This document shows, piece by piece, positions 1 through 7,565 of a stretch of 57,975 nt of DNA. Below the pieces are notes generated by a model, which saw only the letters and a list, made by a program, of their open reading frames with translations, did not search any database and had not been told where the DNA came from. Source of the stretch: Ezakiella coagulans. Lineage in GTDB: Bacteria > Bacillota > Clostridia > Tissierellales > Peptoniphilaceae. Position numbers and translations under genes: made by a program. Numbering within the stretch: the first letter of the stretch is position 1; each line of letters starts with the position of its first letter. The stretch lies in NCBI RefSeq assembly GCF_003096635.1, contig NZ_QEKV01000010.1, positions 1 through 57,975 of the forward strand, written 5' to 3'.

Positions 1-546
1 GTAGAAGACGTCTTCACAATCACAGGACGTGGAACAGTAGCAACAGGAAGAGTTGAAAGAGGCCAAGTAAAAGTTGGAGACACAGTAGAAATCGTAGGAC
101 TCCAAGAAAAACCAAGAAGCGTAGTTGTAACAGGAGTAGAAATGTTCAAAAAACTCCTTGACGTCGCTGAAGCAGGAGACAACATCGGAGCACTACTAAG
201 AGGTGTACAAAGAGAAGAAATCGAAAGAGGACAAGTACTTGCAGCACCTGGAACAATACACCCACACACAAAATTCAAAGGAGAAGTATATGTACTAACC
301 AAAGAAGAAGGCGGAAGACACACCCCATTCTTCAACGGATATAGACCACAATTTTACTTCAGAACAACAGACGTAACAGGAAACATCGAACTTGAAGAAG
401 GCGTAGAAATGGTAATGCCGGGAGATAACGCAAGATTCACAATCGAACTTATCACACCGATTGCTATAGAAAAAGGACTTAAATTCGCTATTCGTGAAGG
501 CGGAAGAACAGTTGGCGCTGGAGTTGTAACTGAAATTATTGAATAA
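1..546 (+). CDS. tuf: Elongation factor Tu, C-terminal part (5' end outside window)
   Basis: The reading frame is open from base 1 to a TAA at 544-546, giving the last 181 residues of EF-Tu. EF-Tu delivers aminoacyl-tRNA to the ribosome as a GTP complex in the cytoplasm. The GTPase domain lies upstream of the window. What is present is beta-barrel domain 2 (starting [17 protein letters not shown], with RGxV turns) and domain 3 ([26 protein letters not shown], ending AGVVTEIIE). Codon choice is highly restricted (AGA for Arg, A-ending Thr, Val and Gly codons), as expected of a highly expressed gene. A clear terminator follows at 686-711. Identification rests on near-canonical EF-Tu sequence. 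Confidence 0.98.
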   Translation, partial: VEDVFTITGRGTVATGRVERGQVKVGDTVEIVGLQEKPRSVVVTGVEMFKKLLDVAEAGDNIGALLRGVQREEIERGQVLAAPGTIHPHTKFKGEVYVLTKEEGGRHTPFFNGYRPQFYFRTTDVTGNIELEEGVEMVMPGDNARFTIELITPIAIEKGLKFAIREGGRTVGAGVVTEIIE

Positions 547-548
547 TT

Positions 549-950
549 TTAATTTTTGTCTAAATCGCGTCTAACGCTTGTTTCGTTTTATTCGCTCGTT
601 GCGGTGTGCACTAGCACACCTCATTCGCGAAAAAACTGTACTGCGCGTTATACATCGATTTATCCTAAAAATTAAGGTATATAGGGGAGATAGAAATATC
701 TCCTCTTTTTTGTTATGATTTATTGTAAAACAAAAAAGAGGAGATGTCATTTACGTTTATGAATATTTGACGCTTTAATATTTTAATCATATTATACTAT
801 TTTTAAAATGTCCAAAACAGCTAAAAATTAGCCAGCATAAAATTTAAAATATAATTCATGAAATAAAAAAAGAAGGGCAGGCCCTCTCTTTACTACTTAA
901 TTTTAAAATAAAACGAAACAAGCGTTAGACGCGATTTAGACAAAAATTAA
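549..950. repeat. 44-bp perfect inverted repeat flanking a 314-bp non-coding segment
   Basis: The 44 bases at 549-592 are the exact reverse complement of 907-950. The match ends abruptly on both sides. The left arm starts two bases after the tuf stop codon. The interior holds no credible gene. It contains a 7-bp hairpin at 603-620, the tuf terminator (686-711), a 17-bp inverted repeat (698-714 with 729-745) and a hairpin around 874-890. Long exact terminal inverted repeats around a short non-coding interior resemble a miniature inverted-repeat element, but no obvious target duplication is visible at the borders. Confidence 0.8.
686..711 (+). terminator. Rho-independent terminator of tuf
   Basis: The stem GGAGATA (686-692) pairs perfectly with TATCTCC (697-703) around a GAAA tetraloop, followed by TCTTTTTT. 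The U-tract also forms part of a longer inverted repeat with 729-745. Confidence 0.85.
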
Positions 951-961
951 TCTATGTATAG

Positions 962-990
962 AAAAACCCGCCTGGCAAATACCAAGCGGG
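962..990 (-). terminator. Rho-independent terminator downstream of the 1069-1491 gene
   Basis: On the minus strand CCCGC (986-990) pairs with GCGGG (967-971), with inner TGG/CCA pairing, followed by TTTTT (complement of 962-966). It closes the two-component operon that reads leftwards. Confidence 0.75.
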
Positions 991-996
991 AAAATC

Positions 997-1066
997 AAAA
1001 ACAAAACAATAGGAGTACAATATTATTATATCTATTCGTTTCGGTTTTTTGTTTACATAAAAGTTA
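997..1066 (+). repeat. AATAGGAGTACA repeat, half copy E
   Basis: This segment contains AACAAAACAATAGGAGTACA followed by ATTATTATATC, a T-rich tract and two TTACA words, ending at the stop codon of the next minus-strand gene. The same order of words occurs in the copies at 9190-9290 and 9400-9480, so this is a right-half copy of that family placed behind a hairpin (962-990). Confidence 0.6.
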
Positions 1067-1068
1067 CA

Positions 1069-1491
1069 TTATTTGAATATAAAGTAATCAAGGTCCGGAA
1101 ATGCACTTTGCAGCTTGTTTAGAGCTGATTCGGAAAAAGAGTAGAGGTTTCTAAAGTCATTTATTTGGTAGATGTCCTCGCCATTTTTTGTGAAGATGAT
1201 GTTATAGATCGGGTACTCCGAAAGGTAGCAGATGAGTTTTACTTTTTTATCATCATCGAGCTCGCCTTGCCATGTTTCCCATTTCGAAAAACCATCATTA
1301 TCTTCTCCAACTTTTTTCGCATCGTCTGTTTTTAGAAGGTCGTATCCGTTATAAAATGCGTCGTCGTCTTTAAACTGTTCTTCCGGAAATGCGACTTTGT
1401 AGCCGTCAGACTCCTCGACGAGAAATCTCACCATTTGACATCTCAAATCCACTTCTTCACTAATATATGTGTGTGCATAAATTTTACTCAT
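1069..1491 (-). CDS. Hypothetical acidic cytoplasmic protein, 140 aa
   Basis: I do not recognise the family. The product is a soluble acidic 140-residue protein with no signal peptide or membrane segment. It has clusters of Asp/Glu (for example FKDDDAFYNGYD and ELDDDKKVK) and aromatic-rich stretches near the C-terminus (FPDLDYFIFK). It starts 8 bases after the stop codon of the response regulator, with AGGTG overlapping the start region, and a terminator follows it, so it is the last gene of the kinase-regulator operon. Its function is unknown; operon position suggests a link to the same stress response. Coding status is supported by codon pattern and gene spacing. Confidence 0.7.
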   Translation of the reverse strand: MSKIYAHTYISEEVDLRCQMVRFLVEESDGYKVAFPEEQFKDDDAFYNGYDLLKTDDAKKVGEDNDGFSKWETWQGELDDDKKVKLICYLSEYPIYNIIFTKNGEDIYQINDFRNLYSFSESALNKLQSAFPDLDYFIFK

Positions 1492-1499
1492 TTTTTCAC

Positions 1500-2105
1500 C
1501 TATAGTTTTCCTTTCAAATATTTTACCGCAAGTTCGGTTCTGTCACGCGTGCCGGTTTTTAAAAGTATTTGTGACACGTGGTTTCTCACAGTGCCTTCGC
1601 TTAAAAAAAGTTTTTCACCGATTTCCTTGTTGTTCATTCCGTCCGCCAAAAGTTCCAAAACTTCGAGTTCTCGTTTCGTAAGATTTTCCGGTTTCTTTTC
1701 GGAAGCAACATTTATAGCAATTTTATAAACGTCGGGATCAAACACGATTTTTCCGTTGTAAACCGCTTCAATTGCGGGTTTTAAATCCTCAATATTGTCT
1801 TTAAGTATATATCCTTTTGCACCTTTTTCGACCGCATTTTTTATATATTCTTCCTCGCTGAAAGTTGTGAGAAGAAGAATTTTCGCATTTTTATCGCTCT
1901 CAATTATTTTTTCCGTCGCCCAAATTCCGTCGTATTCGTCCATTCTAATGTCCAAGAGAACCACGTCGGGATGAAGTCTCTTAAATTCATCAAGTGCTTC
2001 TTTTCCGTTTGACGCCGTTCCGACAACGTCAATTCCCATTGCACCGAGAATTGTCACAAGACTTTTAACGACGATTTTATCATCATCAACAACTATAACT
2101 CTCAT
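1500..2105 (-). CDS. NarL/FixJ-family response regulator
   Basis: This DNA-binding response regulator has 201 residues. The N-terminal receiver domain (about 1-120) shows the acidic pocket VVDDD at residues 5-9, the phospho-acceptor Asp52 in VVLLDIRMD, a conserved Thr in LLLTTFSEEEY and Lys in KGYILKD. The C-terminal LuxR-type helix-turn-helix (about 140-201) has LTKRELEVLELLADGMNNKEI and the recognition helix region LSEGTVRNHVSQI. The gene follows the histidine kinase by 4 bases and is its likely partner. By analogy with DesKR/LiaSR-like pairs it probably controls the divergent ABC exporter at 3243-6219; a palindrome in the shared promoter region is a candidate target. Confidence 0.95.
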   Translation of the reverse strand: MRVIVVDDDKIVVKSLVTILGAMGIDVVGTASNGKEALDEFKRLHPDVVLLDIRMDEYDGIWATEKIIESDKNAKILLLTTFSEEEYIKNAVEKGAKGYILKDNIEDLKPAIEAVYNGKIVFDPDVYKIAINVASEKKPENLTKRELEVLELLADGMNNKEIGEKLFLSEGTVRNHVSQILLKTGTRDRTELAVKYLKGKL

Positions 2106-2109
2106 TGTT

Positions 2110-3126
2110 TCACCTCTTTTTCGGATAGCTCATAATAATTTTAAATCCGTCTTTTGTATCTATGTCAAAATATCCGCCGCGTGCATGCGAAAATCTCTCC
2201 ATCGAGATAATCCCGAGTCCCGGTGTAAATTCTTTCGGTGCCTCACCGTCGCTGTATAAACTGATTCTAAAAAATCCGGGCTCTTCAATGATTTCAAGTT
2301 TCGCTTCTTTCGAGTCGGAGTGATTTATAATATTTGTCACGCCCTCTTTTAAAAGCTCGACAAGCTCTCTTTTTGTGGCTTTGTCCATGCTTTTTTCATT
2401 TATTTTGTATTCAAAAGCAATGCTGTTTTTTTGAAGTTCATTTTTTAAATTTTCTGCTTCATTCAAAAGACTTATATTTTCATCGGAAAGCGTGTGAAGC
2501 GTCTTTCGTATTTCTTTAAGCCCACCTTCAAGCCTTTCAATTGTGCCCCCAATTTCATCGTAGCCGTGCTCAATTTGAAACGCCTTTAATTCCAAAATCG
2601 TGCCGGTAAGAGTGTGACCTATGATGTGATGAAGACTTCCCAAAAGATTTTGTCTCTCTTCAACTTTTATTCTCTCGTCATAGATATATCTTTCCTCTCT
2701 GCGAGTTTTTTCAATCAATCTCTTTTGAAGTGCTTCCTTATCTTTTCTTATTTCCACATTTTTTATATATTCATCGAGTTTAAAAATTCTTTCAAACGAA
2801 ATCGCCGTAAATCCCGATGCCAAGTACATAAAGAGTTCATAAAACTCCGGTTTTAAAAAAAATAATATAACAAACGACAATAGCTCGAGCGGTCTTGAAA
2901 GAAAATTCATCCCGATAAGAACGAGTATAAATGCCGAGTTGACATCATTTTTCACAATTAAATAAGTCGCCAAAAGAAATGCGGCGCCTCTTACAATTTC
3001 GACTTTTTTATTTTTGAACGGTTTAAAAAGTGCGAACAAATATGATGCAAGAATCGCAGCTATGAAATTTAAATTTAAAAAGCACAGATAGATGCACAGT
3101 GCCGTAATTGTTCCGAAGTATATCAT
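2110..3126 (-). CDS. Membrane sensor histidine kinase (HisKA_3 type)
   Basis: This 338-residue sensor kinase phosphorylates the regulator encoded next to it. Residues 1-105 are hydrophobic and contain several closely packed transmembrane segments, with almost no extracellular domain. A coiled-coil linker rich in Lys, Glu and Arg (about 120-160) leads to the dimerisation/phosphoacceptor region with LGSLHHIIGHTLTG. The ATPase domain shows an N-box-like ELLKEGVTNIINHSDS and a G-box-like GLGIISMERF near the C-terminus. Short multi-TM sensors of this type usually detect membrane or cell-envelope stress within the bilayer. It is the first gene of a minus-strand operon with its own good promoter at 3144-3172. 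Confidence 0.92.
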   Translation of the reverse strand: MIYFGTITALCIYLCFLNLNFIAAILASYLFALFKPFKNKKVEIVRGAAFLLATYLIVKNDVNSAFILVLIGMNFLSRPLELLSFVILFFLKPEFYELFMYLASGFTAISFERIFKLDEYIKNVEIRKDKEALQKRLIEKTRREERYIYDERIKVEERQNLLGSLHHIIGHTLTGTILELKAFQIEHGYDEIGGTIERLEGGLKEIRKTLHTLSDENISLLNEAENLKNELQKNSIAFEYKINEKSMDKATKRELVELLKEGVTNIINHSDSKEAKLEIIEEPGFFRISLYSDGEAPKEFTPGLGIISMERFSHARGGYFDIDTKDGFKIIMSYPKKR

Positions 3127-3143
3127 AAGCCGCCTCCAATTAA

Positions 3144-3194
3144 ATTATATCAAAAAAAGTGACATTTGTCATGGTATGAAGTGATGATATTCAT
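3144..3194. promoter_or_regulatory. Divergent promoters with palindromic operator between kinase and ABC genes
   Basis: On the minus strand ATGACA (3167-3172), a 17-bp spacer and TATAAT (3144-3149) form a near-consensus promoter for the kinase operon. On the plus strand TTGTCA (3166-3171) can serve as -35 with a weaker TATTCA about 16 bp downstream for the ABC operon. The palindrome TGACATTTGTCA (3160-3171) overlaps both -35 boxes. NarL-type regulators bind such inverted repeats, so this is a plausible shared operator; binding itself is inferred. Confidence 0.65.
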
Positions 3195-3242
3195 AAGATT
3201 TTCATGGTCATTGTTGGTAAAATTAAATTAAGGAGGACGAAT

Positions 3243-4175
3243 ATGGAATCAGTAGTTGAAATTAGTAATTTAATAAAAAGATATAAAGAAAAACTTGCGT
3301 TAAACGGTTTAAATCTAACACTTAAAAAGGGTACAATCTTGGGACTAATCGGTCCGAACGGCAGCGGAAAGACAACGGCTCTAAACTGTCTTTTAGGACT
3401 TTTAAATTACGACTCGGGCGATATAAAGGTTTTCGGCGGCGAGCTTAAAACAAACAGCTATGACAAAAAACGCCGAATCGGAGTAGTTCCTCAAGACATC
3501 GTGGTTTTTAACAAGCTCACGGTAAGAGAAAATATAAGTTATTTTTGCAGTCTTTATGTTGACGACTCGAAAAAGATTAAAACTTTGACCGAAGAAGCTA
3601 TGGAATTTACAGACATAAAAAAATATGAAAACTATTTTCCGAAGAAACTCTCAGGCGGTTTAAAAAGAAGGCTTAACATCGCGTGCGGCATTGCACACAA
3701 ACCGGATTTTCTTGTGCTTGACGAACCAACTGTTGCGGTCGACGCCGAAAGCAGAAGTTTCATTTTAAATCAAATAAAAAATCTTCGTGACCAAGGCGTT
3801 TCCATAATATACACCACGCACTATATGGAAGAAGTGGAAGAGATTGCGGACGAAATTGTAATCATAAAGGACGGTCAAAACATCGCAAGCGGTTCGCTTT
3901 ATGATCTGCTGTCCATGATTGACGAAAAAGAAAAAATTCGCGTCGATTTGGGCGACAAAGGCGAACTGAAAAACGAATTTTTAAAACTCGAAAATGTAAA
4001 AAATGTCGATTTCAAAGACTCTATTTACGAAATTTCCTTCCAAAATGAAGAGAACAATATGAGAAAGATGATTGAGTATTTGGACAAAAACAATTTGGTC
4101 TACAATCATATTTACTCCGAAAAACCGCGACTCAATCAAATTTATCTCGAACTCACGGGAAAGGAGCTCAAATAA
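3243..4175 (+). CDS. ABC transporter ATP-binding protein (drug/lantibiotic-type exporter)
   Basis: This is the ATPase subunit of an ABC-2 type exporter, 310 residues from the ATG at 3243, which is preceded by AGGAGG at 3231-3236; an upstream in-frame ATG at 3204 lacks such a site. The nucleotide-binding domain (about 1-215) has Walker A GPNGSGKTT, a Q-loop in VVPQDIVVF, signature LSGGLKRR, Walker B FLVLDEPT and the H-loop His in TTHYMEE. A C-terminal extension of about 90 residues is typical of the CcmA/DrrA-like group. It is followed directly by two permease genes, giving a heteromeric exporter, and is divergent from the histidine kinase operon that probably regulates it. Confidence 0.95.
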   Translation: MESVVEISNLIKRYKEKLALNGLNLTLKKGTILGLIGPNGSGKTTALNCLLGLLNYDSGDIKVFGGELKTNSYDKKRRIGVVPQDIVVFNKLTVRENISYFCSLYVDDSKKIKTLTEEAMEFTDIKKYENYFPKKLSGGLKRRLNIACGIAHKPDFLVLDEPTVAVDAESRSFILNQIKNLRDQGVSIIYTTHYMEEVEEIADEIVIIKDGQNIASGSLYDLLSMIDEKEKIRVDLGDKGELKNEFLKLENVKNVDFKDSIYEISFQNEENNMRKMIEYLDKNNLVYNHIYSEKPRLNQIYLELTGKELK

Positions 4176-5186
4176 ATGATGTACGGTTTAAAAAACTACT
4201 TTCGCTCTAAAGGCAATGTGTTTTGGAATTTTGTGTTTCCGATAATTTTAATAACGATAATAAACACAATGTTCAGCCAAAAGGATGTCGCGATAAAAAT
4301 AGCGAGTGAAAACCCTGAATACACTGCATTTTTTAAAGAGCTCGACAATTTCGAATTCATCGAAACAAAGGACCCTAAAAAAGATTTATTGGAAAAAAAA
4401 CTCGACGTCTTTATCGACAAAAACGGCGAGATGATGAGTAAAAGAAAGGATATAAACACCTTTGTCGCAAACTATTTCATGAGTTCATACGACAGGCTTA
4501 AACGTGATCCTGTGGCGACATCGGAAGTTTTAAAAGGACTAAAAAAAATTAAAGAGCCGACCGATAATTTAAAGTTTATCACTATGCAAACGCTCTTTTC
4601 AATCCTCATAATGACCGCGTTTTACTCCGCATTCGGCGGACTTGAAGTCTCGGGACTCTTAAATCCGATAAACAACGACATTGCACAAAGAATTTTAATG
4701 GCAGGGAAGTCGAAGGTAAAAATTCTCCTTCAATTTTCGCTCTCAAATCTTTTAATCTCGGTGCTTCCGGTAATCGTGTCGACCCTCTATGCGGTCTATG
4801 TGCTTAAAATCGATTTAATAACAAAACCGCTCCTAACAATCATTCCAATTGCGGTTTTAGTCCTTTTCGGCTTTTCTTTCGGACTTTTCTTCGGCAGTTT
4901 CAACGCCGGCGACTTCACAAACGCGCTCATACTTGTATTCATGCTTGCAATGAGTTTTATGTCGGGAATGAGCGGCAACAATATAATCATCACGATTCTT
5001 CAAAAAGTGCCATTTCTTCTAAAAATAAATCCGATGTTTATGGCTGTAAAAAATCTCACATTCATAAACACCGGCGTACGAGATTCAATAAATCTTACGG
5101 AAATGCTTACAATTGTTGCTATTTCAGTGGTTCTCATAACAATCGCAGCAATAAGACTAGGGAGGAAACGCTATGACAGTATTTAA
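4176..5186 (+). CDS. ABC-2 type transporter permease
   Basis: This is a membrane subunit of the exporter, 336 residues. One N-terminal transmembrane helix (about 15-33) is followed by an extracytoplasmic stretch of about 110 residues and then five or six helices in the C-terminal half, which is the ABC-2 membrane protein topology. The start ATG at 4176 directly abuts the TAA of the ATPase gene and has AAGGAG at 4161-4166. Its 3' end overlaps the second permease by 14 bases, so translation is probably coupled. The two permeases likely pair as a heterodimer. The substrate is not evident from sequence. Confidence 0.9.
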   Translation: MMYGLKNYFRSKGNVFWNFVFPIILITIINTMFSQKDVAIKIASENPEYTAFFKELDNFEFIETKDPKKDLLEKKLDVFIDKNGEMMSKRKDINTFVANYFMSSYDRLKRDPVATSEVLKGLKKIKEPTDNLKFITMQTLFSILIMTAFYSAFGGLEVSGLLNPINNDIAQRILMAGKSKVKILLQFSLSNLLISVLPVIVSTLYAVYVLKIDLITKPLLTIIPIAVLVLFGFSFGLFFGSFNAGDFTNALILVFMLAMSFMSGMSGNNIIITILQKVPFLLKINPMFMAVKNLTFINTGVRDSINLTEMLTIVAISVVLITIAAIRLGRKRYDSI

Positions 5187-6219
5187 AACAATTCTTATAC
5201 TACTGAAAAGAAATTTTATCTACGCAATTCTTTCGCTTACGTCGATATTTATAATGATTCCTTTTCTCACGGACAACTCAAACGATACAATCGGTTTAAA
5301 CTTCAACTCGTGCTATGTAGGAGATATTGAAAACGCCACTTATGAAGAAAAAAATCTTATAAAATATCTAGAAAAATATAACATAAAAAAAGAAACTTAC
5401 AACAGCGATGAAACTTTGATTGCAAACAAAATGCGTGCCTACTCAATAATTGTCGACCTCACAAAACCCCAAGGCGAGGATAGAGTTTCTGTAAACTCGA
5501 GCCTTTTAAACCTTGAAGTGCATCAATTTCTCGGCTATCTAAACTACTACAACGACTTTGACAAGGCAAACGAACTAATGAAAAAAGAAGTTCCGATGAA
5601 AATAATCGGCGAAGCGGACTCCGAAAAAAAAGAAGTCTTAAATGCATTTCTTATGTATCAACTTTCGCTATTTATAATGATGCTCTCCGGAAAAATTCTC
5701 TCTCTTATATATAATGAAGATTTGAAAAAGAGACAGCTAATTTCCTCAATCACTCCGAAAAAATTCACATTAAACATCATACTCGGAATGTTTTCTATTC
5801 TGTTTGTCGCAGTTTTAATAACAATGGGAGCATCGTCACTCTTTGTAAAATATGGCACAAAAGACTTTATGTACAGCTTTATAAACTTTATGTTCTTTGG
5901 AATTTCGATGATTTCACTTGCAAATCTCATTTCAAAAGTTTCAAAAAATACAAAAATCGCAGACGGCTTCGCAAGCTCAATAACACTCATCCTTGCCTTC
6001 ACATCGGGCGCTTTCATTCCACCGCAATTTGCAAATGAAAATGTTATAAAATTCGGAAAACTCTTTCCAGAATACTACGCAATTCAAAATGTCTACGAAG
6101 CCGAATGGTCAAACTCGTCGCTTAAAAACATTGCAATCATGCTACTCTTTGCTGCCATCTATTTTACAATTTCGATATATTATGAAAAATTCTTTAATAA
6201 AGGCAGAAAAAAACTGTAA
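5173..6219 (+). CDS. ABC-2 type transporter permease (second subunit)
   Basis: This is the second membrane subunit, 348 residues. An N-terminal helix (about 10-30) is followed by a soluble loop and then a cluster of hydrophobic helices from about residue 160 to the end, the same ABC-2 topology as its neighbour. The GGAGGA ribosome site lies inside the end of the preceding permease gene and the reading frames overlap by 14 bases. A terminator follows at 6221-6252, so this is the last gene of the exporter operon. It was assigned by topology and operon position rather than by a strong sequence motif. Confidence 0.88.
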   Translation: MTVFKTILILLKRNFIYAILSLTSIFIMIPFLTDNSNDTIGLNFNSCYVGDIENATYEEKNLIKYLEKYNIKKETYNSDETLIANKMRAYSIIVDLTKPQGEDRVSVNSSLLNLEVHQFLGYLNYYNDFDKANELMKKEVPMKIIGEADSEKKEVLNAFLMYQLSLFIMMLSGKILSLIYNEDLKKRQLISSITPKKFTLNIILGMFSILFVAVLITMGASSLFVKYGTKDFMYSFINFMFFGISMISLANLISKVSKNTKIADGFASSITLILAFTSGAFIPPQFANENVIKFGKLFPEYYAIQNVYEAEWSNSSLKNIAIMLLFAAIYFTISIYYEKFFNKGRKKL

Positions 6220-6220
6220 G

Positions 6221-6252
6221 AAAAAACACCCTCGCTAGACGGGTGCTTTTTC
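6221..6252 (+). terminator. Terminator of the ABC exporter operon
   Basis: The stem CACCC (6227-6231) pairs with GGGTG (6241-6245), extended by flanking A and T runs (AAAAAA before, CTTTTTC after). It lies two bases past the permease stop codon. Confidence 0.8.
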
Positions 6253-6268
6253 TTATTATGTTTAAAAC

Positions 6269-6384
6269 AATAGGAGTACATTCGTGAAAACACGAATATC
6301 ATGAAAAAAATATATAGACTATGAATATAATCCATAATCCATTAACAATAGGAGTACTCTACTAGTATACATCCGCTAAAGCGG
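6269..6384 (+). repeat. AATAGGAGTACA repeat, copy A
   Basis: AATAGGAGTACA (6269-6280) is followed by a 7-bp hairpin (ATTCGTG 6280-6286 with CACGAAT 6291-6297) and the conserved ATCATGAAAAAAA (6298-6310). A second AATAGGAGTAC sits at 6347-6357, then a CCGC/GCGG hairpin at 6373-6384. It lies immediately behind a terminator hairpin, as the other copies do. Confidence 0.65.
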
Positions 6385-6604
6385 GAAATAGTAACAAAAA
6401 AGTTAAAGAATTAAATAAATTTAAATATTCTTTGAGCATTTATTTACAATAATGATATTAATAATTTTTCACTCGTAAAAGAGGATAAAGTGAATAGATA
6501 TTTTTTAACTTATTAGCATTGCTTTTTAAAAAAATTATACAAAGAATTTTTAAATTGTTACTATTTTGTAACCAATTTAATTAAATTGAAATGTAAAATA
6601 AAGC

Positions 6605-6757
6605 TGTACTCCTATTTGTTATGTAGAAATATTTGTCTCATAGAATATTTCGACCATAAGATTTTTTTCATGATATTGTAGGCAAACTCGCCTACAAACT
6701 GTACTCCTATTATTAAACATATTTGAAAAAGCCATCTTTAACGAGATGGTTTTTTTC
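6605..6757 (-). repeat. AATAGGAGTACA repeat, copy B (inverted relative to copy A)
   Basis: Read on the minus strand, a terminator-like hairpin (6732-6749) is followed by AATAGGAGTACA (6700-6711), an 8-bp hairpin (6676-6683 with 6690-6697), the conserved ATCATGAAAAAAA (6662-6674) and a second AATAGGAGTACA (6605-6616). Copies A and B face each other across about 220 bp of AT-rich DNA without a credible gene. Confidence 0.65.
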
Positions 6758-6866
6758 ATTCTAAGTATTTTTATGTCCTTTGATATGGCTGTAATTTCTT
6801 TTACATAAAAACATATATGAGGGTTTAAACACCGTAGATATTATAGATCCAAAGAATAACAAATAA

Positions 6867-6897
6867 AAAGACTCGAATGCGTGGTGCTCGAGTCTTT
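6867..6897. terminator. Bidirectional terminator hairpin
   Basis: GACTCGA (6870-6876) pairs with TCGAGTC (6888-6894), flanked by an A run before and a T run after, so it can act on either strand. It lies between the convergent exporter operon and veg. Confidence 0.7.
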
Positions 6898-6950
6898 TAC
6901 TATGTTTAAATACATATTTAATAAGTCCGATATTATCCTAAAAATCCCCA

Positions 6951-6975
6951 CAAAAAAATCCGGAAAATTCCGGAT
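6951..6975 (-). terminator. Terminator of veg
   Basis: ATCCGGAA (6958-6965) pairs with TTCCGGAT (6968-6975), followed on the minus strand by a run of seven T. It sits 25 bases past the veg stop codon. Confidence 0.8.
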
Positions 6976-7000
6976 CTTAGTAAAACTTCTATAGCGAGAG

Positions 7001-7231
7001 TTAAAGCCCCATAATCTTTACTCTCTCACAAAGCACGTCGCTATAAGAGTAACTTATAATGCTTTGGTCTTCATTGTTTAGATAAACCTCCACTGTGAAC
7101 ACGCCGGGATACGCGTTTACAATTTTTCCTTCTTTCTTGACGAGTTTATTCCTTCCGTGGTCTGACTCGAGTTCAACTGTTTCTCCTACTAAAGCGGCTA
7201 TTTTTCTCTTAATATTCATTATATTTTGCAT
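7001..7231 (-). CDS. veg: Veg-family protein
   Basis: This 76-residue protein of the Veg (DUF1021) family is small, cytoplasmic and SH3-like. In Bacillus subtilis it is expressed from one of the strongest known promoters and affects biofilm matrix gene expression. Family hallmarks seen here are GRNKLVKKEGKIVNAYPGVF in the middle and SYSYSDVLCERVKI near the end. The ATG at 7231 has GGGAGG five bases upstream; a second Met four codons later has no better site. A consensus promoter precedes it (7277-7305) and a terminator follows, so it is monocistronic, as in Bacillus. Confidence 0.9.
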   Translation of the reverse strand: MQNIMNIKRKIAALVGETVELESDHGRNKLVKKEGKIVNAYPGVFTVEVYLNNEDQSIISYSYSDVLCERVKIMGL

Positions 7232-7276
7232 AATTTCCTCCCGTTTCTTTTACTTATTTATTCTGTTTACATATAT

Positions 7277-7305
7277 ATTTTATCACATTTATCTATATTT
7301 GTCAA
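7277..7305 (-). promoter_or_regulatory. Sigma-A promoter of veg
   Basis: On the minus strand TTGACA (complement of 7300-7305), a 17-bp spacer and TAAAAT (complement of 7277-7282) lie about 45 bases upstream of the veg start. The perfect -35 box fits the strong promoter typical of this gene. Confidence 0.8.
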
Positions 7306-7387
7306 TTATATATATCATATTTAATGCTAATAATTGCAATTAAATAACACCTTTGATATAAAGAATTGTAAAATTATAGTTAAAATT

Positions 7388-7411
7388 AAAAAAGCGGGAA
7401 CTAAATCCCGC
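7388..7411 (-). terminator. Terminator of the 7418-8006 gene pair
   Basis: GCGGGA (7394-7399) pairs with TCCCGC (7406-7411), with a run of T on the minus strand immediately after (complement of 7388-7393). It begins 6 bases after the stop codon of the small gene. Confidence 0.85.
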
Positions 7412-7417
7412 TTTTTT

Positions 7418-7555
7418 CTACCACCAGCCTTTTTTCCTGCTGTTTTTCTTCTTTTTGTCATAACCGAAAATTTTTCTTGCAAGGAAAATTGAAATCATTC
7501 CCTTTATCATTCTTACAAAAAATCCATCGTTATTTTTTCTGTTTCTACCAAACAT
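7418..7555 (-). CDS. Small basic protein, 45 aa
   Basis: A 46-codon frame starts with ATG at 7555 behind a perfect AAGGAGG ribosome site and ends at TAG 7418-7420, just before a strong terminator. The product has a short hydrophobic stretch (MIKGMISIFLARKIFGY, about residues 16-32) followed by a Lys/Arg tail (DKKKKNSRKKGWW). This suggests a peripheral or single-pass membrane peptide with a cytoplasmic basic tail. It is encoded 10 bases downstream of a four-helix membrane protein and is probably cotranscribed with it. The family is not recognised. Ribosome site, position and terminator make it a likely real gene. Confidence 0.65.
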   Translation of the reverse strand: MFGRNRKNNDGFFVRMIKGMISIFLARKIFGYDKKKKNSRKKGWW

Positions 7556-7565
7556 AATATCCTCC

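Noticed and set aside
3204-3242. Upstream ATG as the start of the ABC ATPase
   Set aside because: AGGAGG is correctly spaced for ATG 3243 and lies inside the longer frame.
6301-6324. Short leader peptides starting at the conserved ATGAAAAAA of the repeat family
   Set aside because: Frame length and sequence differ among copies (4 to about 23 codons), so a conserved peptide is not supported, although AGGAG plus a hairpin bypass is suggestive.
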